DNA from: Emmonsiellopsis sp. PD_33
Taxonomy: Eukaryota > Ascomycota > Eurotiomycetes > Onygenales > Ajellomycetaceae
Length of the DNA: 64,000 nt
NCBI GenBank assembly: GCA_032988165.1
Contig: JANTQF010000009.1
Span: forward strand, 124,001-188,000
Direction: 5' to 3'
Shown: in pieces, positions 10,175 through 22,037 of the stretch
Position numbering within the stretch: position 1 is the stretch's first letter
Layout of the letters: every line of letters starts with the position of its first letter
Notes under the pieces: model-generated
What the model was told of the DNA's origin: nothing
Databases searched by the model: none
The model's input: only the letters and a program-made list of their open reading frames with translations
Translations under genes and position numbers: made by a program

Positions 10175-11899
10175 ATGCTCCTCACCAATCCCCCCCCCCT
10201 CCCGCTCCTCTTCTCCTCCCTCCTCCTCCTCCTCTCCCTCCTCGCGGACACCACAATGGCCGCCGACAAGAAATACATCATGTATCTAACCGGGTAAGTT
10301 TCCCCTCCCTCCTCAAAGCCCCAACCTAGACCTTTAAGAAACCCCTCTAACCCCCCCTACACAGCCAACACCCCTCCCCCCCCTCCGACCCGGCCATGGT
10401 CAAAGACATCACGCACGTCGCGCTATCCTTCCTCTCCCCCGGCGCCTTCAACAACGCCACCGCAAACGCCACCACGGCCGACGCCTACGGGCTCTTCACG
10501 AGCGTCGACAAGGTGCGCGGGCAGTTCGCGCAGGGGACCAAGGTGATGGTTGCCATTGGCGGGTGGGGGGATACGGAGGGGTTTTCGGTGGCGGCGCGGA
10601 ATGAGAGTTCGAGGAAGAGGTGGGCGGAGAATGTGAAGGGGATGGTGGAGGGGTTGGGGGTTGATGGTGGGTTTTTTCGTTCCTTTTTTTTTTTTTGTTG
10701 TTGTTGTTGGTTTGGGTGGCGTTTTGGGGGGTGGTTAGGGTTGATGTTGTTATATGATATGTGGTTTGGGAGAGGCGGGATGGGGATGGATTGCGGGATG
10801 GGAGTAATTAATTGGGTTGGAGGCGCGGGGGAGAGTTTGGTTTTAACTACGCATTCATGATCGGGACATTTTGGCTGACTATACAAATGTGCCTGTTACA
10901 GGTGTTGATATCGACTGGGAGTATCCAGGGTGAGTTTTATACATCTATCCCCTACCCTCTACCCCCTATCCACCCACATAACAGACATCATACACATACT
11001 AACCCCCCACCAGCGGCAACGGCGAAGACTACAAACAAACCCCCAACTCCCAAAAAGCCTGGGAAATCGCCGCCTACCCAAAACTCCTCTCCGAACTGCG
11101 CAGCGCCCTAGGTCCCGACAAGCTCCTCTCCGCCGCCGTCCCGGGGCGCACCCAAGACATGCTCGCCTTCACCCCCGACACCCTCCCCGCCATCCTCCCC
11201 TCCATCGACTTCCTCAACATCATGACCTACGACCTCATGAACCGCCGCGACGGCACCACAAGACACCACACTGGCCTCGCTCTGTCCCTCCGCGCTGTAA
11301 ATGCTTACCTAGACGCTGGCCTTCCAGCTGAAAAGGCCAATCTCGGCTTCGCGTTTTACGTCAGGTGGTTCAAAACGGATCCGGAAAAAGGGGGCTGTGA
11401 TAAGGAGCCGCTCGGGTGCGGGACCGTGGTGATGGAAGATCCCGAAACGGGCGCGGATCTGGGTAAGGCTGGTGCGTTCGCGTGGAATGATGAGGTGCCC
11501 GAGGAGCTCAAGGCGTCGTTCCAGAGGGCGAAGGATGGGGGCAAGTATGATGAGTATCGGCCTGCTGATGAGTTGGAGGTGGATGGGCCGGGGACGGGGG
11601 GTTATTATTATTGGGATAAGGAGGAGAATATCTTCTGGTCGTGGGATACGGCGCAGGCGATTGAGAAGAAGATGGCGCCGATTGTTGGCGATAAGAAGCT
11701 TGGTGGGGTGTTTGCGTGGGAGCTTGGTGGGGATGGGCCTGGGTTTGAGCACTTGAAGGCGTTGACGGAGGGGGTGAAGGCGTTGGAGGGTGATGGGAAG
11801 GAGGGGCTTGGGAATGGGAAGGGGATGATGCTTGATACCCTAGTGTTTTATTCGGTGGTTTTGGGGGTTGGTGGGTGGCTAGTTCGGGGGCTTTGGTAG
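10175..11899 (+). CDS. GH18 chitinase-like secreted protein, possibly GPI-anchored
   Basis: Four exons (10175-10293, 10365-10666, 10902-10929, 11014-11899) give 444 residues. A leucine-rich signal peptide covers roughly residues 1-28. The GH18 catalytic motif DGVDIDWEYPG (pattern DxxDxDxE, last E as the acid) is split over two introns, and its core lies on a 28-nt exon. Other GH18 landmarks are KVMVAIGGWGD (beta-3), IDFLNIMTYDLM (beta-6) and GVFAWELGGDG (beta-8). The C-terminus ends with a hydrophobic stretch (DTLVFYSVVLGVGG) after a Gly-rich spacer, which would fit a GPI-anchor signal. The likely role is hydrolysis of chitin in wall remodelling; substrate range cannot be read from sequence. 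The intron before the DxxDxDxE exon carries long T and TTG runs (about 10680-10710). Wobble positions flip between C-rich and G-rich blocks along the gene. Confidence 0.9.
10681..10711. repeat. Poly-T / TTG low-complexity tract inside a GH18 intron
   Basis: A run of about twelve T is followed by four or five TTG units within the second intron of the GH18 gene. It is a plausible site of length variation between strains and does not touch the coding exons. Confidence 0.8.
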
Positions 11900-12230
11900 G
11901 TAGGTAGGTGGATTTTGACTGGGGATGCGGTGGGTTTATTGTCGTTCGAAATATGTACTCAATTAGCTCGTCCTCGCTTTCTCCTATGTACACTTCTCGA
12001 GTAGAGCTAAGGAAAGTAGGGAACATGGAAATGCATCAATGAGGGGGGTGGCATCACGCATACCAATTAAACCCCCCCCTCTGTGCCTAGGGGAATGGAT
12101 AAAAAAGAAGAGGAGAAAATGATATGACAAGTAGATCGGACAGATATGAAAAGGACATTAAACGCTATACCAATGTCCAAAAACATTGTTCAAAAGAAAT
12201 ATCCACTCATATACATCCAAAGGGTAAAAA
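11900..12230. other. Convergent intergenic region
   Basis: This lies between the GH18 stop (11899) and the WDR48-like stop (12231) and must hold both 3' untranslated regions. A 172-codon reading frame on the minus strand (11508-12026) is antisense to GH18 and Pro/Ser-rich because of the G-rich coding strand. It is a shadow. Confidence 0.55.
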
Positions 12231-15200
12231 CTACGCCTCAACGGCCCCCGTCGTAGACGCCGACCGGGATGTTGTCGACGCAACTGAGCTGCCACCACCC
12301 ATGCTAGTAGCGGTACCAGACACGCCAAGCGTTGACATTTTTAGGCGGAGGTCTGCATCATCGCTGGCAGCCTTTTGTTCTCCACCGGTAGCGCTAGCAT
12401 CCGGTGAGGTATCTGAGCCCGGCATGGGGACCTCCCGCTTGCCGTTGGCTTTGTAGAAAAGGACCATGTCGCTTCCTGTTCGCCAGATATGCGTGCGGAT
12501 GGTGGAGAGGGTCATGTCCGCGGGGATTAACTGGTGGCTGGTTAGATTACGGACCGCAGAGCAGGATTATGCTATCACTTACAGTATTCTGGCAATATAG
12601 TTCGAGATATTCCTCCGGCCTGAAAGGATTAGCATCTGGATCGTCAGGGTTTGGTGGGTCAATGCGTTCGGCGATGTATGCGAGAATCTTCTTTGCGCGA
12701 AGCATGCGGTTGGCGTTTAGGCGGGAGGAGTTATTGTTGTTACTATTGGCATTGTTATTAGGAAGACTACCCAGAGATTATATTAAATATTTTAAAACTC
12801 CAAAAATGGAATGAGGACATGGGAGGTTGTGATGACTTACATGTTATTTTCCGGTTTGATGACAGGGGGAAGCAGGTCTTCAAACGGTTTCAAAGAAAAT
12901 GCAACTTTGATCACTTCTTTGAAGGGAATAATATTCTATAGCGAGTGTTAGCAGCGTTTTGTCGATAAAAAATGGCAACGTTATCCCCAGAAACAGTTAT
13001 ATCACTTACCCGCAGAAGTAGTTCTCCCAACCATCTTGGTGCAGTTTTCTCGAGCTTGTCGGCGTCTTTGCCAACCATCCCAACACTTCCCCGATAGAGG
13101 TCTGCAGGAACGGCAGCGTCCGGATGTTCCTCCTGAATTAGGATTGCAGTATGGGGTGGGATGGTAAGAGGGGGTGTTTCACTCTCGTCGCTTGGAGTGA
13201 TGCTGGTTTCCAAAGCTTGTCCAGGATTTTCGTTCAAGCGCTCTTCGTATTCGAATCTGATTTTCTCAATAACCCCGCCCAGGTTTTCATCGTACACTTT
13301 CTCTTTTTCAGAGGACTTGTCGGATTCTTCCGCCTTCTCTTCGATAATTGGTTTCGTTTCTGTGGAGGTCCTCCCTCCAAGCTTTTTGGGAAATGACATC
13401 TGTATCTTTCTAAAGCGAGAGCCGCTCTTCTTCCCGGACTTCTCTTCCTTTTCCGGTTCCGCTGGGGAGGTTCCCAGCTGAGATTCTTCTTCCGTTGGTG
13501 CTGGTGTCGGAAGTTTATTGTTCGAGTCTGGAGCATCTATAGTGTGGGTGTTGGCAGTAGGGCTGAAATAATCGGCCTGATTACCTCCACTGTAGACTCC
13601 AGATGTTGACGTCTGTGGGCTGGTCCCGAGAGTATCAGAAAAAGTCGACTGCCCTCCAGGAGTAGCAATTCCAATGGAAAGCCCTGGGGTCATGATAGGG
13701 TAAGCTCCATTGGACGGTCGAGGTCCGCTGGAGGAACTAGCCTCAGCCAACCCCTGGTGTACAATTTTCGGAATATCTATCGCGCCTGGGGCATCCGGAC
13801 GACGAATACCAGGGACGGTATTTAGCTTTTCCTGTAGGGTCTGTCGATACTCCAAATCTCGCTTGACCTCTTCATCGATAAGATTGCTGAATAAATATCG
13901 AAGGACCCATTTGCCCAGATTGACTTTATGATGGAGCCGCAAAAGTTAGCATGACATCGCGACGCATATTCAGAAGGGAGGATTATACATACTCCTTTGG
14001 TCGTCTCTGAATTGGCTTGTGTCAGCAATATCTGCTTCGTCGGCATAAATTTCTCCATCGAAACCACGATTCACTTCAACAATGACCGACAATCTCCCCG
14101 TTCGAGTATCCAATGTACACCAATTAGCAATAGTTTCCGCGGTATTAACTTCGGACGTAACATCATCCAAGTGGCGCTTCCCAAATGATTTGATCGGTAT
14201 GCACTGCGGTAGATTAGTGTTAGAGAGAAGATATTGCAAATGAGAGCTTTTCGGTATAACATACCTTTAAGAGATCCCACAGCACTACCTCCCCTGCAGT
14301 GTCCTGCGTAAGTGCGCGCTTTCTGTCGTTTAACATGACATGTTTGATTAAGCCATTTTGACCCACTATTGTTTCTTCAGGGAGAGCCTGAAGAGGGACG
14401 ACCAGTTCCAGTTCCTCATCCAGAAGCATTTCTGGAGCTATTAGTCCAGTGACTGGACCAGCCGTATTGGCCAGCTGTAGAATACAATTTTGCGGCAGCC
14501 TTTTTTGAGCAGCCAAATCCGCGGAAAGATCGGCTGTAAGCTGGGCGGAGCTTGAGTTCTGACGCGACGCAGTACTAGAAGTATGGCGATGGGTAGAGCC
14601 AACAGGTAATTCGATACCCGCAGTGGTATCTACATCGTTCCAACGGTTGATGCTTGATTTTGGTGTAGCAGTCCAGATATAGTCGCCTGCAGCAACGACC
14701 TTAACAACCCCGTCATTCTCCTGCAACGCAGCCACGCATATGCCCTGGTCAACATCGGATACCCTTCTCGTATCCGTTTTGGCAACCAAACCAGATCGGT
14801 CACTCGAGTAAAAGACGGATAGTTGCGGATGGTCAGAATATAGGGACCAAACACTATCGTTATGCATGGTCAATGTATGCATACATCTGCCAGCAGTCAT
14901 GGACCATACTTTGACGGTTTGATCAGAGGAAGCGGTCATGATCGTATCTCCATCTTGATTGATGAGAATGTCGCGCACATTGTCCGTGTGACCAACGAAT
15001 TTGGTGACCAGCTTTCCGCTCCTATGGTCCCACACTCGGACAACGTTTTCTGGTCCTCCACTTGCTAGTATGGAGCCTCTTGCACTCAGGGTATAAACGG
15101 AGCCCTTAGTTATCAACTCGTCTTCTGATAAATCAATCTTCAATCGTTCCCCACCTCCATTCAAATCCCACAAGAATATTTTATGATCCAATCCACCGGA

Positions 15201-15889
15201 TGCGACCCAGTAGGAATGTGAGTCTGGTGTTGCCAGACATTTTACATAGTCGCCATGTTTGCCAATCGAAGGGGGCAGGTGTGTATCCTCCGATTCCGGC
15301 CTCCATAACCTAACCGTGGTATCTGACGATGCAGAAACCAGCGTGGAGTTATTTTGAGCAAGAACAATATCGTTAACCCAGTGGGTATGCGCTTGAACCT
15401 GGCGGCGGAACGATGTTGGTTCGACGGTTTTGGAACTCGAATCTGAGAGATGATTGGCGGATGTTGTAACTGATGATGAAGAGGAGAACGGATTAGAAAG
15501 GGCGCCAGACCGGAGATCGAGGTTTAGATCCCAGGCGCAGATAACTCCGTCCCGGCCTGCAGAGTATCTAGGGACCACATATATTAGCTATCATCTATTC
15601 AAAGGGTGTAGGCTCTCTGCCTGCCTGGGCACTTCAAAAAGGGGCACTGAAGGACAGAAAGGAGCATCATGAAAGGCTTACAGAATAGAATTTCCTGTGT
15701 CTACGGCAAGTCCGTTGACACCCAGCCGGTGGCCGCCAGGGGCATCTGGCATAGACAGCACTGAAGCACAGAACAAGTTAGCGACCATTGCACATGCAGC
15801 TGCGGTTGCAGAAGCATGCAGGTTGTAACAACCGCATATTGACGTAATATCTCACCATAGCTGACCCGTTGGCTAGATTTCCTCGCCAT
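12231..15889 (-). CDS. WD40-repeat protein of the WDR48/UAF1 (Duf1, Bun107) family
   Basis: Eight exons (15889-15856, 15760-15682, 15567-14265, 14203-13993, 13923-13010, 12935-12841, 12766-12583, 12530-12231) give 1039 residues. The N-terminal 350 residues form WD repeats, visible as ILYSAGRDGVICAWDLN, TLVSASSDTTVRLWRPE, WVASGGLDHKIFLWDL, ILASGGPENVVRVWDHRSG and TIMTASSDQTVKVWSM. A seventh comes late as KRALTQDTAGEVVLWDLLK. A Ser/Glu-rich linker (residues 600-800) leads to the conserved C-terminal domain (DUF3337) with LLRNIIPFKEVIKVAFSL and TLIPADMTLSTIRTHIW. Human WDR48 and fission yeast Bun107 bind and activate ubiquitin-specific proteases; the same partner role is inferred here. The start MARKSSQRVSYVLSMP, spanning intron 1, is typical of the family. 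Confidence 0.9.
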
Positions 15890-16567
15890 TGGGGTATTTC
15901 ACAGCGGAACGATCGACAGGCGAGGGGACGGGGGCGCTCGGCGCAGGGGAGCGAGTTCAGGCGGCAGAGGCACTTGCGGAGCGATTGCATGAAGCCATGG
16001 GACTGCAACCTATACACTGAATTCGGCGTTCACTGGGAGGACATGGCAGGTTATTCCGCGCTGGAGGCTGGCCGTTGAACGCTGGGCTATCCTATATAGC
16101 TGTGGAGCTGTATGGCGGAGTAGTTCGTGAAGCAGCAATGGAGCAGAAGGTGGAGAGGTCTCCGCGCTTAGCTAAGCACGCGCTAGTCACAAACGTCACA
16201 CGCCGTATCAAAGGGACCGCTAGTCCCAAAGGAGATAAGCGTAAATTCCACGTGCCCTCAATGTATTTCTTGGCAGCAACATCCCGCACCAATCACAGCG
16301 CGAGTCGCTGCTGCCCCAGGAGCCAATGATTGCTGCTTCTAAATATAACTGATCCCTTCGGCTTCATCTCGACCAGGATTTGGACTAAAATAAGTGAGAC
16401 TAGCCCATTCTCCCCGCCATCGATTTCTAATATCAGCCAAAGCTCACACTAGAGGGAGAAGAGCATATAACTGCCACGGAATCAACAAGCAGACCCAATT
16501 TGAAAACCAGCCCTCCAAAAGCACCAAGGAACCGACACAAGAAACGAGGCATCATCCAAACGACATC
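15890..16567. promoter_or_regulatory. Divergent promoter region, WDR48-like / DUF985 gene
   Basis: About 680 bp lies between head-to-head starts. A palindromic CACGTG E-box lies near 16250, a possible bHLH-type site. The plus-strand frame could be extended upstream to an ATG at 16394, but I prefer the ATG at 16568 because the intervening residues show no conservation I recognise. Confidence 0.45.
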
Positions 16568-17319
16568 ATGACCGACATTCCCCTCTCAAAAATAAAACCC
16601 GTCTACCCCTCCACATCCCCTCCCGCCCCAGAGACCGTGACAGTACAGAAAACAATCGACACCCTCAGCCTCCAGAGACACATCGAGGGCGGTTACTTCG
16701 TCGAAACAGACCGAGATCCCCTCCTCATCCCCAACCCATTTCTGTCCTGCAAACCCTACCGCCATCAGCCGGATCATGCGACGGCTCAGGACGGCTCAGA
16801 TAACTCCACCCGCTCAGCCAGTACCTCGATATTCTACTTCTTAACTCCGGCTGTTCCGCTCGGCGTATTTCATCGCAATCGCGGGCGGACCGTGCACACT
16901 TTGCATCGCGGACGGGGGAGGTATGTCATCATCCATGCGGATGAGGCAGAGGAGGGTGCCAAGGCAAGGATTGAGTCGTTTGTGGTGGGTCAGAATATTG
17001 CAGCGGGGGAAAGACTGCAGTGGATAGTTGAGGGGGGGAAGTTTAAGAGCAGTTATTTATTGCCGGATGCGGGGCAAGAGGCGGGAGGCTCTGAAGGGCT
17101 GTTGATTAGCGAGGTATGTTCCTTTTCTTGTCCCTTGCTTTCATGGTGATATTTTCTTAATATATGTTTTTGCTGACCTGAAAATTCGTCTAGACTGTTG
17201 TCCCTGGATTTGAGTACTCGGATAATGATTTCATGCTCCCAGAGACACTTGATGAACTGCTAACGCCTGAGCAGGCGAAGGAGCTCTCCTGGATGGTGAA
17301 GAAAGCGGATGGACAGTGA
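16568..17319 (+). CDS. DUF985 (cupin_5 family) protein
   Basis: Two exons (16568-17113 and 17194-17319) give 223 residues. Family landmarks are LQRHIEGGYFVETDRD near residue 37-52, SIFYFLTPAVPLGVFHRNRG, a WIVEGGKFKSSYLL stretch, and VVPGFEYSDNDFMLP right after the splice junction. DUF985 proteins form a single cupin beta-barrel. Some relatives are annotated as RmlC-like sugar or thioester enzymes, but no reaction is established for the fungal members. The intron falls at SE|TVVPGF with GTATGT..CTAG sites. The start at 16568 (MTDIPLSK) is chosen over an in-frame upstream ATG at 16394. Family assignment is good; function is unknown. Confidence 0.88.
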
Positions 17320-17595
17320 AGTAAATAGGATTATCCAAAGGGACAGTAGGACTACGAATGGAATTAATGGATTAGATGGGAATAGAGTGTACTGAAAAAC
17401 AGAAGCTATCGGCCAATTACCTGGAATCTCTAGTGTTCTAGTGTCAATTCTAATATCTATAGGACGGCGGAACAAACTACGAATACATGCCATATTATAT
17501 GTCTCAAATCTATATATTGGTACAGCAAATCTAAATATTCTAATGTACAAAACATCCATATTCCTCATGATACAGAATGCGGCCAAATTCCATCA

Positions 17596-18697
17596 TCACA
17601 AGGCCTCAGATTCGGCCTCGTCTTTGCCGTTCTGTCTGGTCTCAAGCATGTTCCACGCAAACTGATAACTGCCCAAGAATACAGCACCTCCAATGCCAAT
17701 CCAGGTAACTCTAGGCCCAATACCTCTCCAGAAAGCACCAAAGCCTTCATCTTTCACAATACCACGAACAACATCCCGCACTCGCACCTTATCGCTACCT
17801 CCCCTCCTCGCAAGCATAACCCTCGTCTTAACCACATCAAGTGGGGTAGTCAACCCAGCAGCAACCGCCCCCGCAAAACTACCAAACAATGCGCTTGGTC
17901 CAGCAGCTATCGGGGCTGATCCAGATCCAGAACCCGATGCTGCACCTACCCCTGAATTACGAGAAACATATGCATCCTTCATCGCTTCCCACATTGAAAA
18001 CTGCAGCACGGTGAAGGGAATCTCTCGTGCAATCGTTATGGACGTGCCACGGTATAATTCTCGAATAACAAGGCCTAATCCTCTCTTCCGCGTATCATTG
18101 GCGCTGCCTGAGCCCGCATGTCGTAGCGAGAGGATATCCTTCAGAGCGAGGAGTGTGGAGCCGCCGAAAAGGCCGGCTTGAGCGCGCTGCTTGATTACCT
18201 CCGTAGGGACCCGGACGGCGCAGGCGGCTATCTCGCCCAGTGACGAAGCAAGGGAGTGTGTGAGGACGGCATGCTGCCATGATGCAGGCGTGGCGGTGGA
18301 AGAGGAAGGCGATGGGAGAAGGTGTCGCTTTACACCATCGTAGACGATGAAGAAACTTGCGGCGGAGGGGGCGGATCCGAGGAGGACTGATGGGAGGCCG
18401 GCATAGATCCCGCGGATGGTTTGGCGGAGAGGTGGGGCGGCGGATTTGGACGAGGATTGCGTGTGTTTTCGAGCTTGTTGGAGACGCGTTTTAATTGTGT
18501 CGAGCGGGTATAGGGAGAGGTCGACAGTGAGGCCTGCTACTGCTCCGGACTGACGTAGGTGGGGAACGAGAATTAGTCAAAGGCTGGCTGGATTAAATAG
18601 AGGATGTAAGGGGGTGCTCGCGTACCAGGAGCGACCTCGTCCAGAGGGATGGCTCGACCGGAGCCGACTCCAGCTCGGGCGGTTCGATGGTAGCCAT
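17596..18697 (-). CDS. pet8: Mitochondrial S-adenosylmethionine carrier (PET8/SAMC, SLC25A26 type)
   Basis: Two exons (18697-18626 and 18549-17596) give 341 residues. The three mitochondrial-carrier repeats show their signatures: PLDTIKTRLQQ in the first, PTEVIKQRAQ in the second and PLDVVKTRVML in the third. Segments typical of the SAM carrier are LLSGAVAGLTVDLSLYPLD, LGEIAACAVRVPTEVIKQR, LYRGTSITIAREIPFTVLQF and the late GIGPRVTWIGIGGAVFLGSY. It sits in the inner mitochondrial membrane, exchanging cytosolic S-adenosylmethionine for matrix S-adenosylhomocysteine to feed mitochondrial methylation, lipoate and biotin-dependent pathways. A Gly/Ser-rich insert (about residues 215-240) precedes the third repeat. 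The first exon codes for only 24 residues. It is head to head with the TilS gene. Confidence 0.93.
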
Positions 18698-19354
18698 GAT
18701 GGTTGGGAAGGTCAAAGGAAGAACGGTAGAGTAAAGAGGTTCATGCCATTATGTAGAGAGTGGATAACGGGGCAGTACATGCTAGTACATGGTGATGGGA
18801 TGTGGAGTTGCGTGGGTTAGATCTGGTCAGGTCATCGACTCATCGGAGTGCAGAAAAAAGTTTGGATCTCGGCAAGCCGAACGATCAACAGCTTCGGGTT
18901 TCGGGATTCCCGATAGCCGACCCTGTAATTAGAATCCAATACAACCACTTATTACGGCCACATCGGATTGAGCCTTCAATGCTTTTTAAATAGTATGTAT
19001 CTGGAGTTTGGAGATAGTTTACTATGGGATTGTGAATGAGAGCGCAACCTCGTTGCGTATAATAGGGTTTTCTTATGCTGGCCGTATGGGCTAAGACGAG
19101 ATGGATAGTATGTGCTGTACATGTCGCAATCAGCAGTCCAGCCACCAATCGTACATAACACATTAAACTTTCAACATCGTAACAGCATCCAACACGGGCG
19201 ACAAGTTACAACCTTGGGAATTTCCATCTCGATCCCGAGGTCTCGCGCATGATATCACGTGACTCGGCGGCATACAGCTGGTGTCAGCGGCAGAAAATTG
19301 GCTTCAAAGTTCAAGCTCGTCGCGAAGACGAAGCTGCACCCATTTTCCACGGCC
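18698..19354. promoter_or_regulatory. Divergent promoter region, pet8 / tilS-like
   Basis: This is 657 bp between head-to-head starts. Small reading frames in the region show no recognisable protein. Both neighbours act in mitochondrial metabolism or translation (inferred), so co-expression from this segment is possible but not shown. Confidence 0.45.
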
Positions 19355-21780
19355 ATGGCGCTGAGGACTCTTCTCGCCAGCCCACCCCCTATCACCTCTT
19401 TGGAGTTTTCTAAGGTCGTGAGTAGGCTACAGCGAGAATGGAGCTGGTTACTGAAGGAAGTCCCCTATGACACCACCGAGGGCAGGCCGCTGGGTTAGTT
19501 TCCTGCTCTAAAGTGCTAGTATTTCGAGAACGAGGTGAACGTTTGCTGACCCGTTGTCTTCTTTTAGGCCTTGCCGTTAGCGGTGGACCAGACTCGATGG
19601 CCCTGGCATTTCTATTTAAGAGTATGATTTCGGATGGCCTATGCTATCCTAACTTGACTGTGAAACCTTTCGTTGTTGACCATCGGGCTCGAGATGGGAG
19701 CGCCAACGAGGCACAGAAAGTCGCAGGTTGGCTATCAGACCTAGGTATACGTCGGCCCTTCTGTTGCTGTTCGGATGCTCTACTAACTTTCTCGTGCTTA
19801 GGATTCAATCCCGATATTTTGACTCTCGATTGGCCCGACGGCACAATCCCCTCCGAAGTGAAGGATTTTGAAGGTCAAGCCCGGCGGCTTCGCTTTCAAG
19901 CTCTTGGAAAAGCTTGCGGCGCACAAGGCATACAGGAACTGTATTTGGGGCACCATCAAGGCGATAATATTGAGACAGTGCTTATGCGATTGATTCGAGG
20001 ACAACGTCATAGTTCTGGTCTCAAAGGCATCAGCCAGGTCGCACATATACCCGAATGCCACGGGATATATGGAGTAAGCGAAAGTGGCGGGCTAATGGGT
20101 CACAAATATATCAAGGTCAGCGAAAGAGTGGACAAATTAACACAAGTTTCGGAGCCAGAAAGAAGAGCAGCAATTGGTTCACACTTCCATGAGCTACAGC
20201 GATACCCTAAAATCGCACCATTCGAACGTTTTAGGGAAGACCTGGATATTCCAATCTCATATGGTGGTGTCCACCTCTTTCGTCCATTCCTTGCATTCCC
20301 GAAATCACGCCTGTTATCCACCTGTCTCTCAAACGAAGTACCATTTACAATGGATGCCACCAATTTCGATCCTACTCTCACAGTCCGAAACACATTACGA
20401 CATCTTCTCTCTACTGACGCATTACCTATTGCTCTGCGTGGGCCGTCGATATTGTCCGTTATAAAGGAAAACGCGAAAGCCACGAATAATTTAACGATCG
20501 CTTCCGACGAATATTTGAAACAAATGCAAATTATAAAACTCGATCTTCGAACTGGCAGCCTCCTCATCAACCTTTGCACAGGAAGCAGCATCGCCAGTTC
20601 TAATGATGACACAAGTTCCAATAAACACCTCTCAAGGCTCCGGGAGATCCAGGCTTTCTCTATCCGACGTATCCTAGATATTGTCTCCCCGGCGCCGAAA
20701 AATGCAGTCCCGCTAGATAAATTGTCGCGAGCTATACAGACAATATTTCCTTCAGCACAACTCAACAAGGATTCACCGATTCCTGAAAAGCAGGACATCT
20801 TTACCATTGGTGGCGTAAGGTTCCAGCCCGTCAAGTTAAAATCCATGCCCGATTCAGGGCCCCATGTGTTTCTCAATAAACTGAATGAGAGAAAACAAAA
20901 AGATCTCGTTCTAAATCCCCACATACCCGTCCCAAATCTTTGGCTCCTTACCCGACAGCCTTTCAAAGGTGAAACACCGGTTGCTGAATTTAACCTTCAT
21001 ATACCGAACTCCTCCGCCGACGACGACGCAGCCGAATATCCCTGGTCAGACTGGCAACTCTGGGATGACCGATATTGGATACGGCTCCAGGCCGCGAAGG
21101 CAGAAATAATATACCCACGATGGAAAAGTACTTCGGCCGACTTCGCGGGTTCGACCATCCCACTTATCGTGCGACCATTGCGCCCCACAGACATGAAAGC
21201 CATCCAAAAGGAACTGAGTCATCACGAGTACTGGGTGCGGACGAGCAGGGGCCCGACCGTCCAGAGCCCGTTGAGGCCCCGAAAAGTTCTAGGCCCGATA
21301 ATGACCACTAGGGTATTCAATGACACGCTCAAAAAGCACGCCCCTGGAATGCTGCGGTATACGCTTCCTGTTCTCGCAGAGGCCGGGGGTCAACAGCGTG
21401 TTCTGGGCTTTCCAACATTGCGCTACAGATTGCCAATCAACATAACTCGAAGACTGTACGAAGGCGATGGATCTTTTGATAACAGTGCAGGCCTGGATAC
21501 GAGATCTCACGTAAGGGATCCCGGGTTCGCGTATTGGACGGTGAAGTCCGAGACAGTATATAAAAACGTCGATCATGACTTGATGAATCTCGTGCAGCGC
21601 GACGTAAAATCCGGGGACGATTATGAATTCTCCTGGAAAACGACGAACGATTCTGAATACCTGTGGAAACCGAAGGACCCGAAATGGGTCTACAAGGCCG
21701 AGCGTAGGGCTAGGCGTTTGAGTCGAACACCCGATCTAGACAAGATTGATATATCTCGGCCCCATAACAGCAGTAGCTAA
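19355..21780 (+). CDS. tilS: tRNA(Ile)-lysidine synthetase-like protein (TilS/MesJ)
   Basis: Three exons (19355-19493, 19568-19744, 19802-21780) give 764 residues. The N-type ATP-pyrophosphatase loop LAVSGGPDSMALAFL follows the first junction. It is followed by VDHRARDGSANEAQKVAGWL, LGFNPDILTLDWP and LGHHQGDNIETVLMRLIRG, all diagnostic of TilS. DATNFDPTLTVRNTLRHLL corresponds to the conserved D.SN....RN.IR segment. Bacterial TilS converts C34 of tRNA-Ile(CAU) to lysidine so that it reads AUA. In fungi the likely substrate is the mitochondrial tRNA-Ile(CAU), although no clear targeting peptide is visible in the short N-terminus. The C-terminal 350 residues are fungal-specific, larger than in bacterial enzymes. 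The second intron (19745-19801, 57 nt) is a multiple of three and free of stops, so unspliced RNA would add 19 residues in frame. Confidence 0.9.
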
Positions 21781-22037
21781 TTGCTCTCAGCGTTATGTGT
21801 AAGATTAGATAAATAGAAGAAGACAAATCTGTACGATATTTACGAAAGGTGTTTACGCCCTATGTCAAATTTGGCTAATGAATACGAGCTTGGTTTGAAC
21901 TACCAAGCAGTTCACGACGCCTCAACAACTTGATTCTCACATCATTCCATGACATGCAGTTCACTCACGTCACTTAACGTGATTCTTATCGTGACATAAC
22001 AAACAGTTTCAATTCCACTCTAGTCGGCTCCTAGCCA

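Noticed and set aside
11508..12026. 172-codon Pro/Ser-rich minus-strand frame
   Set aside because: It lies antisense to the G-rich end of the GH18 gene. Its composition is the complement of that bias and it has no conserved features.
20100..20966. 288-codon reading frame on the minus strand
   Set aside because: It is antisense to the TilS exon, which has firm family motifs. The antisense product has no recognisable domain and is Ser/Arg/Leu-rich as expected from a shadow frame.
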